DNA of 60,000 bases from Branchiostoma floridae (lineage: Eukaryota > Chordata > Leptocardii > Amphioxiformes > Branchiostomatidae), in assembly GCF_000003815.2 (NCBI RefSeq), contig NC_049993.1:6532489-6592488 (forward strand), written 5' to 3'. Shown here one piece after another: positions 32,401-43,305 of this stretch. Each line of letters starts with the position of its first letter. Position 1 is the first letter of the stretch. The notes under the pieces are model-generated. The model did not search any database. It was not told where the DNA came from and saw only the letters and a list, made by a program, of their open reading frames with translations. A program made the position numbers and the translations under genes.

Positions 32401-35400
32401 TCACACGTGGGCCAAAATGTGTTTGCCTATGATCTGTTTCCATTAGACAACGGAGAAATACCCACTTATAAATTTTACTGACTCCTTATATGTACACGAG
32501 TTATGATGTGACTTTTGTCTAATAAGCAAAAATGATGATATTTCTTTTTAACGGCAGACCCGAATATTTGAACGCCTGGTGCTGGACGGCGCCTTGTCTC
32601 TGGCCCACTCGGCGGTGGAGGCCGCTCGTGCCGTAGACAGGGGAGAGATGTCGGCGGGAGAAGCACAGTGTCGTCTGCGGGACTATATCACAGAGGTACG
32701 GCCCATATATACCTTCAGATAGATTGCCTATAATGTTAGGGAGCGAACTTAAAGGATCCAGGGGATAAGGTGAATCAAAACAAGGAACACACTGTCGCTT
32801 AAAAACGCTATGACGAAAAACACTCATAGACGGTTGTTACCTCCATGAAAAAATGGAGGTATAGTTTTTGGTGTGTCTGTGTGTGTGTCTGTCTGTGTGT
32901 CCGCATATTTGTGGACATCATAACTTGAGAACCTCTCGATGGACTACGATGATATTTGGTATGTGGGTAGGGGTTGAGAAGACGAAGGTCAAGGTCAATT
33001 TTGGGCCCCCTTGTGTGTGACCTCGGTACTGCAGCAGAACTTCGATTTTTTGTATCTTTTTATCTGGACATGCTATGGTCTTGATTTCTTGGTGGCAGAT
33101 AGCTTTTGATGTAAGGAAGAAGTGGTGTATGTTTGGGCCCCCTAGCAGCTTGTTCTGGAACTGCAGGAGCATTTTTGTCAAAATCTTCTAAGAAGCATAA
33201 CGGAACATAGGAATGATGGATTTCCATGATATTTGGTATGCAGGTACATGTGGCAGAGATGTACATAATGAAATTATGCAAATTTGGACTTCATTTGCAT
33301 ACTTAATGAGGAAAATTTATATTTACAGTGTTTTCCAATATATCACTCAAATACATGTTACATATGTAGTTTGTGGCAGGCGGAAGTTAAGCAGATACTA
33401 ATTATGCAAATAAGTCCCTAATTTGCATAATTAATTTGAAAGTGTCCTAATTTTTCTTAGTACGTGTAGTAAATGATTGGTCTGTCAACACTGTGACCTG
33501 TGTACGTTAGTTAAAGCCTTAAACATAAACAAGCATAAATCATGCTAATTTGAAAGTCATTTGCATAATCAGACTATTCCATGGAGGTATGAGGTCTCCG
33601 AACTCTTGTTGTTCCTGTATTCAGTCGTTTTCAGCGTACGAAACGGTTGCAAATCATTCTTTGCCGACTAGTTATAAACAAATACAATGTTGTTGAGCTG
33701 CGATAAGATAACGACAGTAGACCTATAATTTTGTAGTTACAGGTAAATAAGGCGAGTAATCGGCAATGTCTCCAGGCCTGGGGCTTGTAGCTGCATATCT
33801 GGCAGAGACTATAGCCATAAGCACTGTATGGTTGGTCTCTGGAATGTTATCTGCACAGATTGCGTGTGTTGCATGTATTAAGTAAAGACGTTCCACTTGG
33901 AGTGGTTTGCTTCTTACCTCAGCTTGGTGCTTTGGGGCTGTCATTTGGCTAATAGACCTAGACAGGATGCCTGAAGCTTCACAAAAGATGAGGAAAAAAG
34001 TCATCAGATTATCAGTGGAAACCCTCTCGACTAGAGGCTGCAAGACAAAATCCAAGAGTTTGTGGTCAAACGAATGTGCAAACCCATTTTCGATAATCAT
34101 TGACTTAACCTGGATGCATATCTCAACAAGGGAGATCAATTAGATGGTGTAATGTCCGTTAACAGCTGTGTAATTTTCGCCCGCATGACCTTGGTTTTCT
34201 GACAGCCTCTGTTGCCCAGGCACTGAACGAAGTCCAGAGGCGGTATTTTTAAGAGCTAAAGGTCAAGCTGGCCCAAATGATTAGATAGACAATGTACCCT
34301 AACATTAAGGGCCGTGGTATGCGATGTGGCCATTGACATTTACGTTAACCTGAAGCTATCGTATCTGTGGATTTGGTGTAGGCCTCCACTGTAACAATAG
34401 TCCGGCCATTTTCTACTGAGCTATATCTCAGTCACCTTGGAATCGACTCATTTTCAACAAGACATACAATATAGTGGCCATTTTGGAATTCTAACCCATT
34501 CTATGCTGGCTTGTGTGTTATCAGTCACATTCTATATCTCAACTATTCTCCAGGTAGAGGTTGAGTCGCGGAGATTTAGTAGTAGTCGGAAAAGTGAGAG
34601 GGCCGAGGGGCGAGCCATGTAAATTTCCCGACTATATCTCCGCGACTGAACCTCTGCTTGGAGAATATATCCCAACATCGTACTACAATATCAGATTGTA
34701 CCTACCCCGTTTGGCCCTACAGATTGAGTTTGAAGGCTACACCGGTAACGTCAACTACAAGAATGTGAGCGTCTCCACTAGACTCCGGAACAACTTGGTC
34801 ATGGATCTGATGGAGAACACAGGCAGTGACCTGGTCAAGGTAACTGATACCCGTCATACAGCTTCTGTTCCTACATCGTAAGTAGTTATAATCCATCACT
34901 TATATCACGTGGCCTACTCGGTCACTTGGGTTAGATGTGTCAGAAAGCCAATATCGTCACCCGTCTCCCCAGTCGGTGTGTTCCGTCATTTGTCCAACCT
35001 CCCACTAATATTTTATACTGAATGTAACTTTTTTGTTTGCACGCTTTCGTCATTTTGGGGTTCCCAAAGAATGTCATTGATATTATGAAATCAATATGGC
35101 CTTATAATTACTAACAGTGATGATATTGATTTACTGGCATCAGACGTGTATGTTCTGACCCCATCCTCTTGTCACCATACATGAAGGTTGGGAAGTGGAG
35201 TCAGGTAGACGGCGCCAACCTGACCTCCCAGTTCAACTCCAGCTTCTTCACTAACCCCGTGCTGGGCGGCAAAGTGCTCAGAATCATTTCAAAAGAGGTA
35301 AGAGAAAGATCAGAAAGGATCGAGGGTTGCGTAGGACCCACCATGTGTACGTGTACACAAACTAAGCTGATCCAAAGTTCTAACCTAAGAATGGAACGTG

Positions 35401-37949
35401 GTACATAAGACTTAAGTCCCAATTGCAACTTGCACGAGAGGTGTAGCGTCGGCTGGGCTCCGAAGCCACAAATTTCTGTCGACGGGCACCCATCGGTGTT
35501 CCCCACGGGAAGGTCACGGCTTCTATTTACTATTGGTCCTGGGTTCATTTTAGGTCCAACTTACATTCAGATCGGTGTCCGGCCAGATTCAAAATACCCC
35601 TGGAGCCGCAAGGTGTCCCACAGGGCCAAGTATGCGACACGCCCGAAAGTGCAAAAAAAAAAAGCCGGTGAACAGGGCCTCTTTTTCCTATTGGGACCTA
35701 AGCCTTAGCGCAGCGTTGTAATTGTAACATTCTCTCGTGATGTTATGTACACATCTTCGCTTTCAGGTTCAGCGTACAACAATAAGGATGACTTGTATTA
35801 AGACCATCGTTAAACAATTAATCTGATGAATCGTTTATTAAGGTTAGACATCCAGGTAAGCAATATTCAAATACAATTCAATCTCTACAACTGGATAAAA
35901 ACGGATATTTATTATCCGTTTTTATCCAGTTGTAGAGATTGAATTGTATTTGAAAATCTGATGAATCAGTTGTCTCACCTAAACATTCATCCTACAGAGA
36001 GACCCTTGGGTCAGGCTGAAGCAACACGCCGACACGGAGGGTCTGAAAGGGGTTGAGCGGTACGAAGGTTTCCTCATCGACATGCTGAACCTCATGGCCA
36101 AGAGACTGAACTTCACCTTCACCATTGACGTGCGCGACAACATCACGATCGGGTCCCAGAGCGAGACGGACGGCAGCTGGGACGGCATGATCGGCCTGCT
36201 GGCAAGACGGGAGGTAAGTCTGTCTAAATCTCCAAGTCCTGAAGGCTGACTCACTTACGTCAACAGCGTGCCGCTGTTGTAGTAGTTTCAGTCCTTGTGA
36301 CACCGCATCAAGCTGCGATCTACTGTTCATTGTACTTGAAAGAAGCATGACACTTGATTTTCTTTTCACAATGAAGTCAAGATAAGCTTTCCAGAAAGGA
36401 GAAATGCCATTGGCATAAATTTAAAGTCCTGTTTCCCCTTTTCCTCTCCCTCTTCAGTACGATCTCGCCCTGGACGCAGTGTCGACTCGCTCCTTCCGTC
36501 TGAAGGCCGTGGACTTCACGGAGCCGATAGAGATGGCCGGGTACTACCTCATCATGAGGCGGCCCTCCAGGGCGGCACCTGAGCTTCTGCAGTTTCTCAA
36601 TCCCTTCAGGTGAGCTGTGGTCAGGAATTGGGTGAAACCATGTACTGGATTAGTAAATCCATCTGGCTTTTGCTTTTAAGTACGTTCAATGGTGTGAAGC
36701 TCTCTGAAAAAAAAGGAACCGTAAAGTGATTTTTCATGTTGATGTGCAGATCAAAGTAAGAACCACTTTGCTGTCTTGTAGACGCTTAAAATTTCTTGTA
36801 GGTTTGTTTTTATCGAATGACAGTCAATGTTGAGATATGGCTTGCTTCATCTCTCCAGTTACACGGTGTGGGTGGTGATGCTGTGTGCTAACCTGGGCGT
36901 GGCCATCCTCCTCGCCATCAACAACTGCCTCAACCCGTACGAGTGGGGCGGGCTGGCTAAGCGAGGAGAGGTCGAAGAAGAAGAAGGGAAAAGTCTTAAC
37001 TTCTCGAACAGCCTTTGGAGTGTATGGGGGGCTTACGTCGCAGCTGGTCCCGAGTTTCTACCGCGCTCTTTTGCTGGACGAACTCTGGCATCTTTGTGGT
37101 TTTTCGTCTGCCTCGTCGCCATTTCTTCGTACACCGCGAACCTGGCCGCCTTCCTGACCAAAACCAACCTGGACCGGCAGATCTCGTCTCTGAAGGATCT
37201 GGCCAACAGCGACTACAGGTTCGGGGCTCTGGAGAGGAACACCATCGTCAAATTCCTGATGAACAGCACCGACGAACCCTACAAGACCCTCGGGAGGAGG
37301 CTGAAGCGATGGAAAGGGGAGGTTCTGCTCGATTCTCGGGAGAAGCTGTTGAAGAAAGCCGAGGAGGAACGCTTCGTCTTCATCGCAGACAACGAGAACC
37401 AGTTTCGTGTGAAGGAGGAGCTCTGCAACCTGATGGTGGTGGGAGAGAGGTCAGTATTAAGAGAGAGAGAGATTCAAAAGATCTTGTTTGGCTATGCAAT
37501 ACTTGTTAGATATTCTTATTTTCTGGAATTACCTTCCGAATGTAGATTGACCAGCGTTAATGTTAACTGAACCCCGCAGGTTCTTCCGCTCCCCCACCGC
37601 CCTGATGTTCCCTCGCGGCTCGCCGTTCGTGACGGAGTTTAACCGGCAGATCCTGCTGTTCCGGGAGGAGGGGGTCATGGACATCCTCCGGGACCGCTAC
37701 CTGAACGTGCCCGGGGAGTGCTCCACAAAGTATGTAGCCCAAGACGACGACCAGCTGCAGATAGAGAGCTTCATCGGGCTGTTCTACCTGCTGCTGATCG
37801 GGGTCGCGCTCTTCCTCATCGTCGGATTGGTGGAGATCTTCTCCTTCCGTGCGCAAGGACAGAAGAACGAGAGTGACGGTGAGAAGAAAGATGACGCACC
37901 GGACCCGAAACTTAAGATAAATGGGGAGTTAAACGCGACGTACCTGTAG
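26404..37949 (+). CDS. Ionotropic glutamate receptor subunit, copy B (14 exons, 870 aa)
   Basis: Exons: 26404-26503, 29033-29185, 29821-29990, 30127-30265, 30620-30828, 31912-31965, 32205-32297, 32558-32695, 34723-34839, 35187-35297, 35998-36213, 36458-36609, 36859-37449, 37580-37949 (TAG). Total 2613 nt with every phase consistent. Exon lengths equal those of copy A except exons 1, 7, 8 and 14. Residues: signal peptide 1 to about 27; amino-terminal domain to about 350; S1 about 392-546; M1 551-571; M2 loop about 603-620 with Ala612 at the Q/R/N position and Glu616 at the Asp+4 position; M3 with SYTANLAAFLT at 641-651; S2 about 660-815; M4 about 825-848. Pocket residues: Tyr of RYEGF, Ser509, Arg514, Thr679-Ile680, Asp728. 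Cys740 should pair with the later PGEC cysteine. Exon 13 differs from copy A at 7 of about 197 residues; the C-terminal tail diverges most. Intron 2 contains an assembly gap. Confidence 0.88.
26504..27930. other. iGluR B intron 1, first part
   Basis: No coding exon seen. Parts match copy A intron 1 in inverse orientation, for example tgcatggactaatagctgga and nearby (27080-27120) against 23660-23695. Confidence 0.5.
27931..28110 (+). mobile_element. tRNA-derived SINE, family 1 (tRNA-Met-like head)
   Basis: The head has A box TGGTGTAATGGTTAGGG, an anticodon-like loop ccCATaa and B box GGTTCAAATCTC. The body is ttgtgcccttacgaaaggca, tttcctcactcc, aggtgtaaaatgg, tacctgacttcggttgggga, gaaggagaggga. 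Same family as 2231-2432. In intron 1 of iGluR B and not at the matching site of A. Confidence 0.75.
28839..28980. repeat. Foldback repeat near iGluR B exon 2
   Basis: Outer arms agcaactggacgagttg and caactcatccagttgct, inner arms aaaacggtcagacgt and acgtctgaccgtttt. Arms of about 40 bp end 50 bp upstream of exon 2. Related to 4116-4487. Confidence 0.75.
29344..29443. other. Assembly gap (100 N)
   Basis: Run of N in intron 2 of iGluR B; it does not touch an exon. Confidence 1.
30940..31026 (+). mobile_element. Retroelement 3' tail (gacaataaagattgttgtt)
   Basis: It ends in ccgtgacaataaagattgttgtttt, the form of a non-LTR element or SINE 3' end. In intron 5 of iGluR B, next to a long foldback. 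Only the tail is recognisable. Confidence 0.35.
31031..31283. repeat. Long foldback element in iGluR B intron 5
   Basis: cttccatagcaggctctct on the left is answered by agagagcctgctatggaag on the right, and tactgggtcgctgatt by agcgacccagta. Central arms read attactggccccttg and caaggggccagtaat. The arms exceed 100 bp with small mismatches. No clear target-site duplication was found. Confidence 0.85.
31490..31800. repeat. TA-flanked MITE relic (ttcgcgg family)
   Basis: Contains ggtttaaagttcgcggtttt, agcgcaaacttaaaaaccgc and a terminal attcatttacag, which are the motifs of the clearer copies at 47402-47611 and 56948-57174. Degraded or interrupted; ends approximate. Confidence 0.4.
32838..33615. 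repeat. Dispersed repeat (gatatttggtatgtgggtag family), copy 2
   Basis: Starts ttacctccatgaaaaaatgg, has a GT-rich run, then catcataacttgag, gatatttggtatgtgggtag, gtgtgtgacctcggtactgc and tctggacatgctatggtctt. It ends ccatggaggtatgaggtctc, so the ctccat/atggag ends are inverted. Several short copies of the gatatttggtatg unit occur inside. In iGluR B intron 8; related to 20160-20660. Confidence 0.6.
33616..34540. other. Rest of iGluR B intron 8
   Basis: A 138-codon open frame on minus (33723-34139) has no motif I recognise and is not called a gene. Otherwise no structured feature apart from the foldback that follows. Confidence 0.45.
34548..34672. repeat. Foldback repeat just upstream of iGluR B exon 9
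   Basis: attctccaggtagaggttga and gtcgcggagat on the left are answered by atctccgcgactgaacctct and tggagaat on the right. A single arm, cagaggttgagtcgcggaga, also occurs at 30024, showing a dispersed family. Confidence 0.75.
35866..35954. repeat. Perfect 42-bp hairpin in iGluR B intron 10
   Basis: Arms 35866-35907 and 35913-35954 are perfect inverses with a 5-base loop; the arm core is ctacaactggataaaaacgg. A 12-bp direct repeat (atctgatgaatc) flanks it at 35821-35832 and 35956-35967. The hairpin ends 43 bp before exon 11. Confidence 0.92.
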
Positions 37950-38603
37950 AAGGCAGGACCGCAAAATGGCACGCAATGTACCGAATGACCATCGTCCCAT
38001 TTGCCTCCTTTGTAGACTTTCTGAGACTAGGTGGGCTTTTTCGGGCGCGTATGTTACGATATGCTTTTTATCTGATGGCATATAGTGAGTAGTGCACTCG
38101 GTTTCTTGTAGCCGGCATCTGTAGGAAAACAAATAAGAAAAAAAAAACACATTATAAGCTCTGAGAAAGTCTGCCCCGTGAAGCCTGCTAAGGAAATATC
38201 ATTTCATATCCACGCAATGTCGTGATGAAATATTTGCAATGCAACATGCAAAGGCCATAGATCATTTTCAGACGTGTGCCATATCATTTTCCACGTAAAG
38301 TATACATTATCTAATCTGCGTACAACAACGATATGGGTCCAATCATATCAAAAATATACAAATACTACCATGATCTACCATTATGTTCGTAGTAGATGTC
38401 ATCTTGGACCTGATGTATACTCTCCAAGCAGAGGTTTGTCTCCGGCTGATTTTCTAACGTTTTTTATGCGTTTTTATAGGGCTTTCTATTTTGTACCGCC
38501 TTCTTTACGTCTCGTGTCCAAACGTTAACGTCAAAAAACAGCCTGTGCCGAACCTGTACCTGATGCCTCCTTTCGCCAAAACCAGTCAGGGAGTATATAT
38601 ATT

Positions 38604-38609
38604 TAAATA
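38604..38609 (+). terminator. Candidate polyadenylation signal for iGluR B
   Basis: AATAAA about 650 bp after the stop codon of copy B, the first good hexamer seen downstream on plus. Not confirmed. Confidence 0.35.
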
Positions 38610-39148
38610 AAGAACAGTAATTTTTCGTTATAAATATGGAATATATTACAATAGCAGCATAACTAGCCTCAGGTATATGTTTGGACCTATTGATTCGTCA
38701 GATAACTATTGATATATGCATGTTATCTTACTTAAGTTCATTATTCGAAAATGTAATCTTCCTAATTCGTTTACATCAAATTTCCTAGATATATAATCTT
38801 GGGCTTTATTTGTGTTAAATCAACTCTGTCCATTTATCATTATTATCATTATCGCATATAAGCTTTTATCCATAGTTTTAAGTTTGATTGGTTTAATACT
38901 GTATTGACCTCTTTGTCACAGGCAGGAGCCACAAATCTCCTATAGCCATGTACACATAACTACCCTGATGTATCTCTCCATAACTAGCTCTGATCCACAT
39001 TCCCATAACTATCTCCGATGTACATCCCCATAACTACCTCTGAGCCATATCCCAATAAGTATACGTTCCTCTAATACATTGATGTCATGTGGCATAGTCT
39101 GACGTTGAAGTGAATTATTTTATATCTTAAAACAAAGAAATTAGTGGT

Positions 39149-39212
39149 GCACTGTTTGCTCTCGTTGCGGGACATCTTGATGTAGCCCTTGTCTACCCAG
39201 GCCTTGCCCCAC
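39149..39212 (-). pseudogene. Cathepsin L-like C-terminal exon relic
   Basis: After a good acceptor (tgttacag at 39220-39213) the minus strand reads WGKAWVDKGYIKMSRNESKQC. This is the conserved end of papain-family C1 proteases (usual form WGxxWGDKGYIKMxRNxxxxCGIA). The second tryptophan is followed by V instead of G. After the cysteine the sequence runs into TTNFFVL instead of GIA, and no other protease exon was found nearby. A stranded exon fragment of a cathepsin L/S-type gene. Confidence 0.7.
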
Positions 39213-42200
39213 CTGTAACACAAAAAAATGTTGATGTCTTGTTCTTGTGACATAAGTTCATACACACACTAGGGGAAGGTAAAGGCCGACACGGTTTGGC
39301 CAAGCAAAGGAGAGTCAAGGCTGAACTTTACCTGAGACTGAGACCACTTTCTGGGTGGGAGCCGAAGAGTTAACGCGTTCTACGTCGGAAAAAGTTCAAT
39401 GCGAATGTTGTCCTAAGGTTTGGTGAGGAACTACGTGTAGTTTGTATCGTAGTTCCACGTTGGAAATAAAGCTGTGTAGGCAGAGGGAATGAACCTTGGG
39501 CTAAACCGGCACCGCTTACTCTCTCCCAAGAGTATCTACAACTATTAAGCATGTTCAGAACAAGAGATACCAAAATTGAAGGTTTCACTGCAGTACCGTA
39601 GAAAGCAGCTAGGCCATTATTGAATTCAACCTTTATTTGCCTGACCTCTCCCCATATGCCAAATATCATAAAGCTCCATCGACAACTTCTCAAGTTATGC
39701 ACACACACAAACGGCACCAAAAACATAACCTTCTTGGTGCAGGTAATAAGTACCCCACCCCTAGAACAAGTATGTAACCTCAGTCAAATATTCCAGCAAT
39801 GCACACCTAACACCACACGTAACCACAGCCAAGCTTCCATGTGATTCAATGTAGGTTTTTACATTTTATGGCATCTGACAAGTTACAAAAGAAGGGATGG
39901 AACAGCGCCATCTACTGACTTTATGGTGCTGCATCAGAGATTGTTCATAGATTAATCATAAGGTATCAACCGAAACAAAATTGTTTATCAGAGAGCAGCG
40001 CAGTTGTGACTTTTGTAAATTCACAGCACTTAAATTTTGCAGCAGTGAAAATCGGTGTCTTTGAGTTTGTGGTTTTAACAACCGTTGTAATGCAATGTAA
40101 GACTGAGTGTCTGTTCCCAGTGTGAAGTCACTGCAAAAACTACCGCGAGTGCTTCAGTACCCTGATCTTACAGTTGGGCAATTTTCAAGTTGTCATAGTG
40201 ACTTGAGCACGATCAAGACAAACATTTCGATCTTCTCTGGTGTTTTTATACACAACACCTGTACTCCTCTGTATTCTCTAGAGCTGTACAGTATCACATG
40301 TTCAATCATACGAGACCAACCTAGACAATGACGATTGAGAAACGAGAGATTTTTGCCAATTCCACTTTTTTTATTCCAATGCATCAGTGGCTGCTTTCAG
40401 GTTTTGTTTTGGCTGCTTATAACAGTCTTTTAGAACAATTCACAAGACACGCTAAATGGCCCGCAAACATCACGCTGGTCATATTAGCAGGACATTTTAG
40501 TATGGACTTGGTTTTGTGGATGACATCCTCTGCATACTTAAACAAGGGTGACAATGGATATGTCTACCTACAAAATTTTAAATACCATGAGCTGACAAAT
40601 ATCTATTTAAATAAAAAGTCCTGTTTAACAACCAAGAACACTTAGACCAGGGGCGTAGGGGAAACAAAGATCTAGAGAGGTCATGTTTGTGGTTTGTTAA
40701 CGCTTGTTACTCGGGTTAGGGCATAAATGTTTCTCTGTTTCAGCCATTGTGATGGCAGTTATGCTTTTATATCAGGAAATGTATGCACACATACAAGCCA
40801 TCCATAAAAGCAACTTTGGGTGGTAGATGGCAAAAGAACTGCTCCAGAAGTATCTTCCTGTTGTTAGAGTTACCACAAGAAGTGATGACAGGGATGTTTT
40901 TAATTTCCTCTACAAGACACCAATATGTGGAAATTGGCAAAAAAAGTCCTGCCTTGTCTAATATTACATACAGGAAATGGAGGTCAAGACTGTTTTGGCA
41001 ACCTTTTCAAATAAAAGCAAAAAATGAACACAATTTTTCCACTTGTACACAATTTGTTTGTGACATTACTGGTACAAAACAGGGATGATATGCAAAGAAA
41101 AATAGAAACAAGGCATGTACATGTAGGTAGTAGAAACGGTTACAATCAACTTTCACTTTTATGTAGAATTCCATTGTATGTCTTGTGAGTGACAAGGAAC
41201 AACAGGTACTGTACATAGTGATTTTATCCAACAGTACATAATATCCTAATAATCCCACTTAAGTCCTTTGCGTATCTTTCACTAACAATTAGCAATACAT
41301 ACAGAAATAGTATATTATCTTGCATCTCAAATTGGCATCAACATCCGATAATCCAAATACAATTATGCTAATTGCTTTTAATCAAGCATCATCTTAATGT
41401 CTAATCTTAACCTGTGTACAAAATGGCTTCCAGAATGGATACAAAGCCAACCTAAGTAAACCTTTGAATGTGCGAGTCATACAAATATACTATCAGTCAA
41501 TTGATACATATGTATATATCTATAATATATATATTTAAACCATAACTTGCTGCCATAGGCTGAGGCCTGTCTTAAGTAAAAGACGGCTATCAAAAGTAAT
41601 CTTCAAATTTAGATATCCAGCGAAGCCTACATCAATCAATAATTCAAGCATAAGGCCACCGCTTTAAGTTTTATGGATGACATCCTCAGCGGACTCACAA
41701 TTAAATGAGGGCAACAACAAAAACACAAGATGGCTAAATATTCAAATTGAAGCAACAAAATGTGGATTTGCAGCTAACAAGTCTTTTATTTCTGTGTTCA
41801 AGAAGTACAAAAAGTAGCACTAGTGTGGTATACTGGTATCATTTACCAAGTTGGCAACTACACTCATACCTACCACATTGGTGCCACTTTTATAGCTATC
41901 AGACTAGTTTTACTTCTACAACTGCAGTCAGTCATGGCTACCTCACTAGTGTCACTTCTACAAGTACATAGTCAAGGATAGGTACATACCTTCTCGTTAT
42001 GTTGACCAGCTTTGTAAAGGAATATATTTTTTCCCTCAAATTCAGGTTTGGATTAACAAGCGCACTGTCATCCATAAAATTTACTTGCTGTGGCCTTAGA
42101 CTACTAAACACTAACCAGATCATGGGTAGGTGGGGGTGTATACATGTAATATGAAACAGCAGTGCACTAGGGGCCATTGTCATTATCATAACACAAAGTG

Positions 42201-42463
42201 CAGATGTGTTGTAACTTTTGGGTCTATTTGAGTCATCAGAAAGTTGTACAGCTGCAAACGAAATACATTAGTGTACCCAATGCATAATATGCTTGGACAG
42301 AAAACTTGGGGATTGTGTGTGTTACTCATAGGCCTTATCGTTGATATTATCAATGATAAAACTTTTGATACAGAAATGATGTTTGAAATGACTCAAAGCT
42401 CCATTCAAAATATCCTGAAGTTGCCTGGAACGAAGCTAGTAAACGATGTAAAGAGAAGTAATG

Positions 42464-42815
42464 CAGGGCTCGAAATACTGGGTGCATGTGCACCCAAAAT
42501 TGGAACTGTGCACCCAATTATTTTCAGTGGGTGCACAGGGTGCACCCAAATATTTTCTTAGGTTTATGTATGGAAAGATATCAAGTATACTAGTATACAT
42601 CATATTCTTGACATCTAAGTGTTAGAAAGATAATGAAAATGTCTGTCATGTTACTTGTTTAAGAATTTGATAGCTTGTGACTAAGTTTTGTTATTAGGTT
42701 TTTTTAAACATTCTACTTAAATTTAAGTGGTGCACCCAAAAATTTTTGGGTGCACCCAATTTTTTAAGCTGGGTGCACCAGTGCACCTAATCCCAAAAAT
42801 GAATTTCGAGCCCTG
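42464..42815. mobile_element. MITE with cagggctcgaaat ends
   Basis: Terminal inverted repeats cagggctcgaaat and atttcgagccctg, with a taatg direct repeat on each side (42459-42463, 42816-42820). The interior is packed near both ends with gtgcaccca / tgggtgcac motifs in both orientations. A second element with the same ends is at 53257-53599. Confidence 0.8.
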
Positions 42816-43012
42816 TAATGGGAAGGGCAGGTTTTTAAGAGGTGATCACCATTAGCTGTTGATTCAGCAGAATCTCCCAACTTCAACATATTTGACGTCC
42901 TTATTCTTAGTTTGTAAAAGTACTGTTGATGCTGTTTAGTATGTTATTTTGTTAATACAACACTGGAATAACTGGAAATTGCAATGGTTTTCTTTTGTTG
43001 TTGCATTTCTTC

Positions 43013-43018
43013 TTTATT
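43013..43018 (-). terminator. Candidate polyadenylation signal of RANBP3
   Basis: TTTATT on plus, that is AATAAA on minus, about 290 bp downstream of the RANBP3 stop codon. Confidence 0.45.
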
Positions 43019-43305
43019 CAGCACAATTGTCACAGAGACATGCCAAAATGCCACTGTTACATTAACACCTGTCAAAGACGCTGCTTTGCAAAACAAGAGT
43101 ACAAAAACAAAATCATATTTCCTTTATAACTACACTGCTGAATGGTGTACAAACTCAAGATAAGAGATACACAAAGTATTGTTACAGGAGATAGACTACC
43201 AGGAATACAAATGGCTCCACCCCTGTGATGTTGCCAAAACTCCTAGTCTATAGTGAGTTGAGGTGACTACTCTAAGGGCTAGCTGTACAGGTTGGTTGGT
43301 GGGAG

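Larger units (their letters stand above)
37950..42463. other. Intergenic region between iGluR B and RANBP3
   Basis: AT-rich, no intact gene. The only coding trace is the cathepsin L-like terminal exon fragment at 39149-39212. The open frame at 40328-40645 (105 codons) and other short frames show no recognisable domain. Confidence 0.5.

Noticed and set aside
33723-34139. 138-codon minus frame in intron 8 of receptor B
   Set aside because: No recognised motif, no splice context, and it lies among repeats; chance or a decayed element.
37015-37509. Long alternative-frame ORFs over the large receptor exon, and their mirror at 16459-16785
   Set aside because: Shadow frames of the 591-nt exon; the family motifs are in the other frame.
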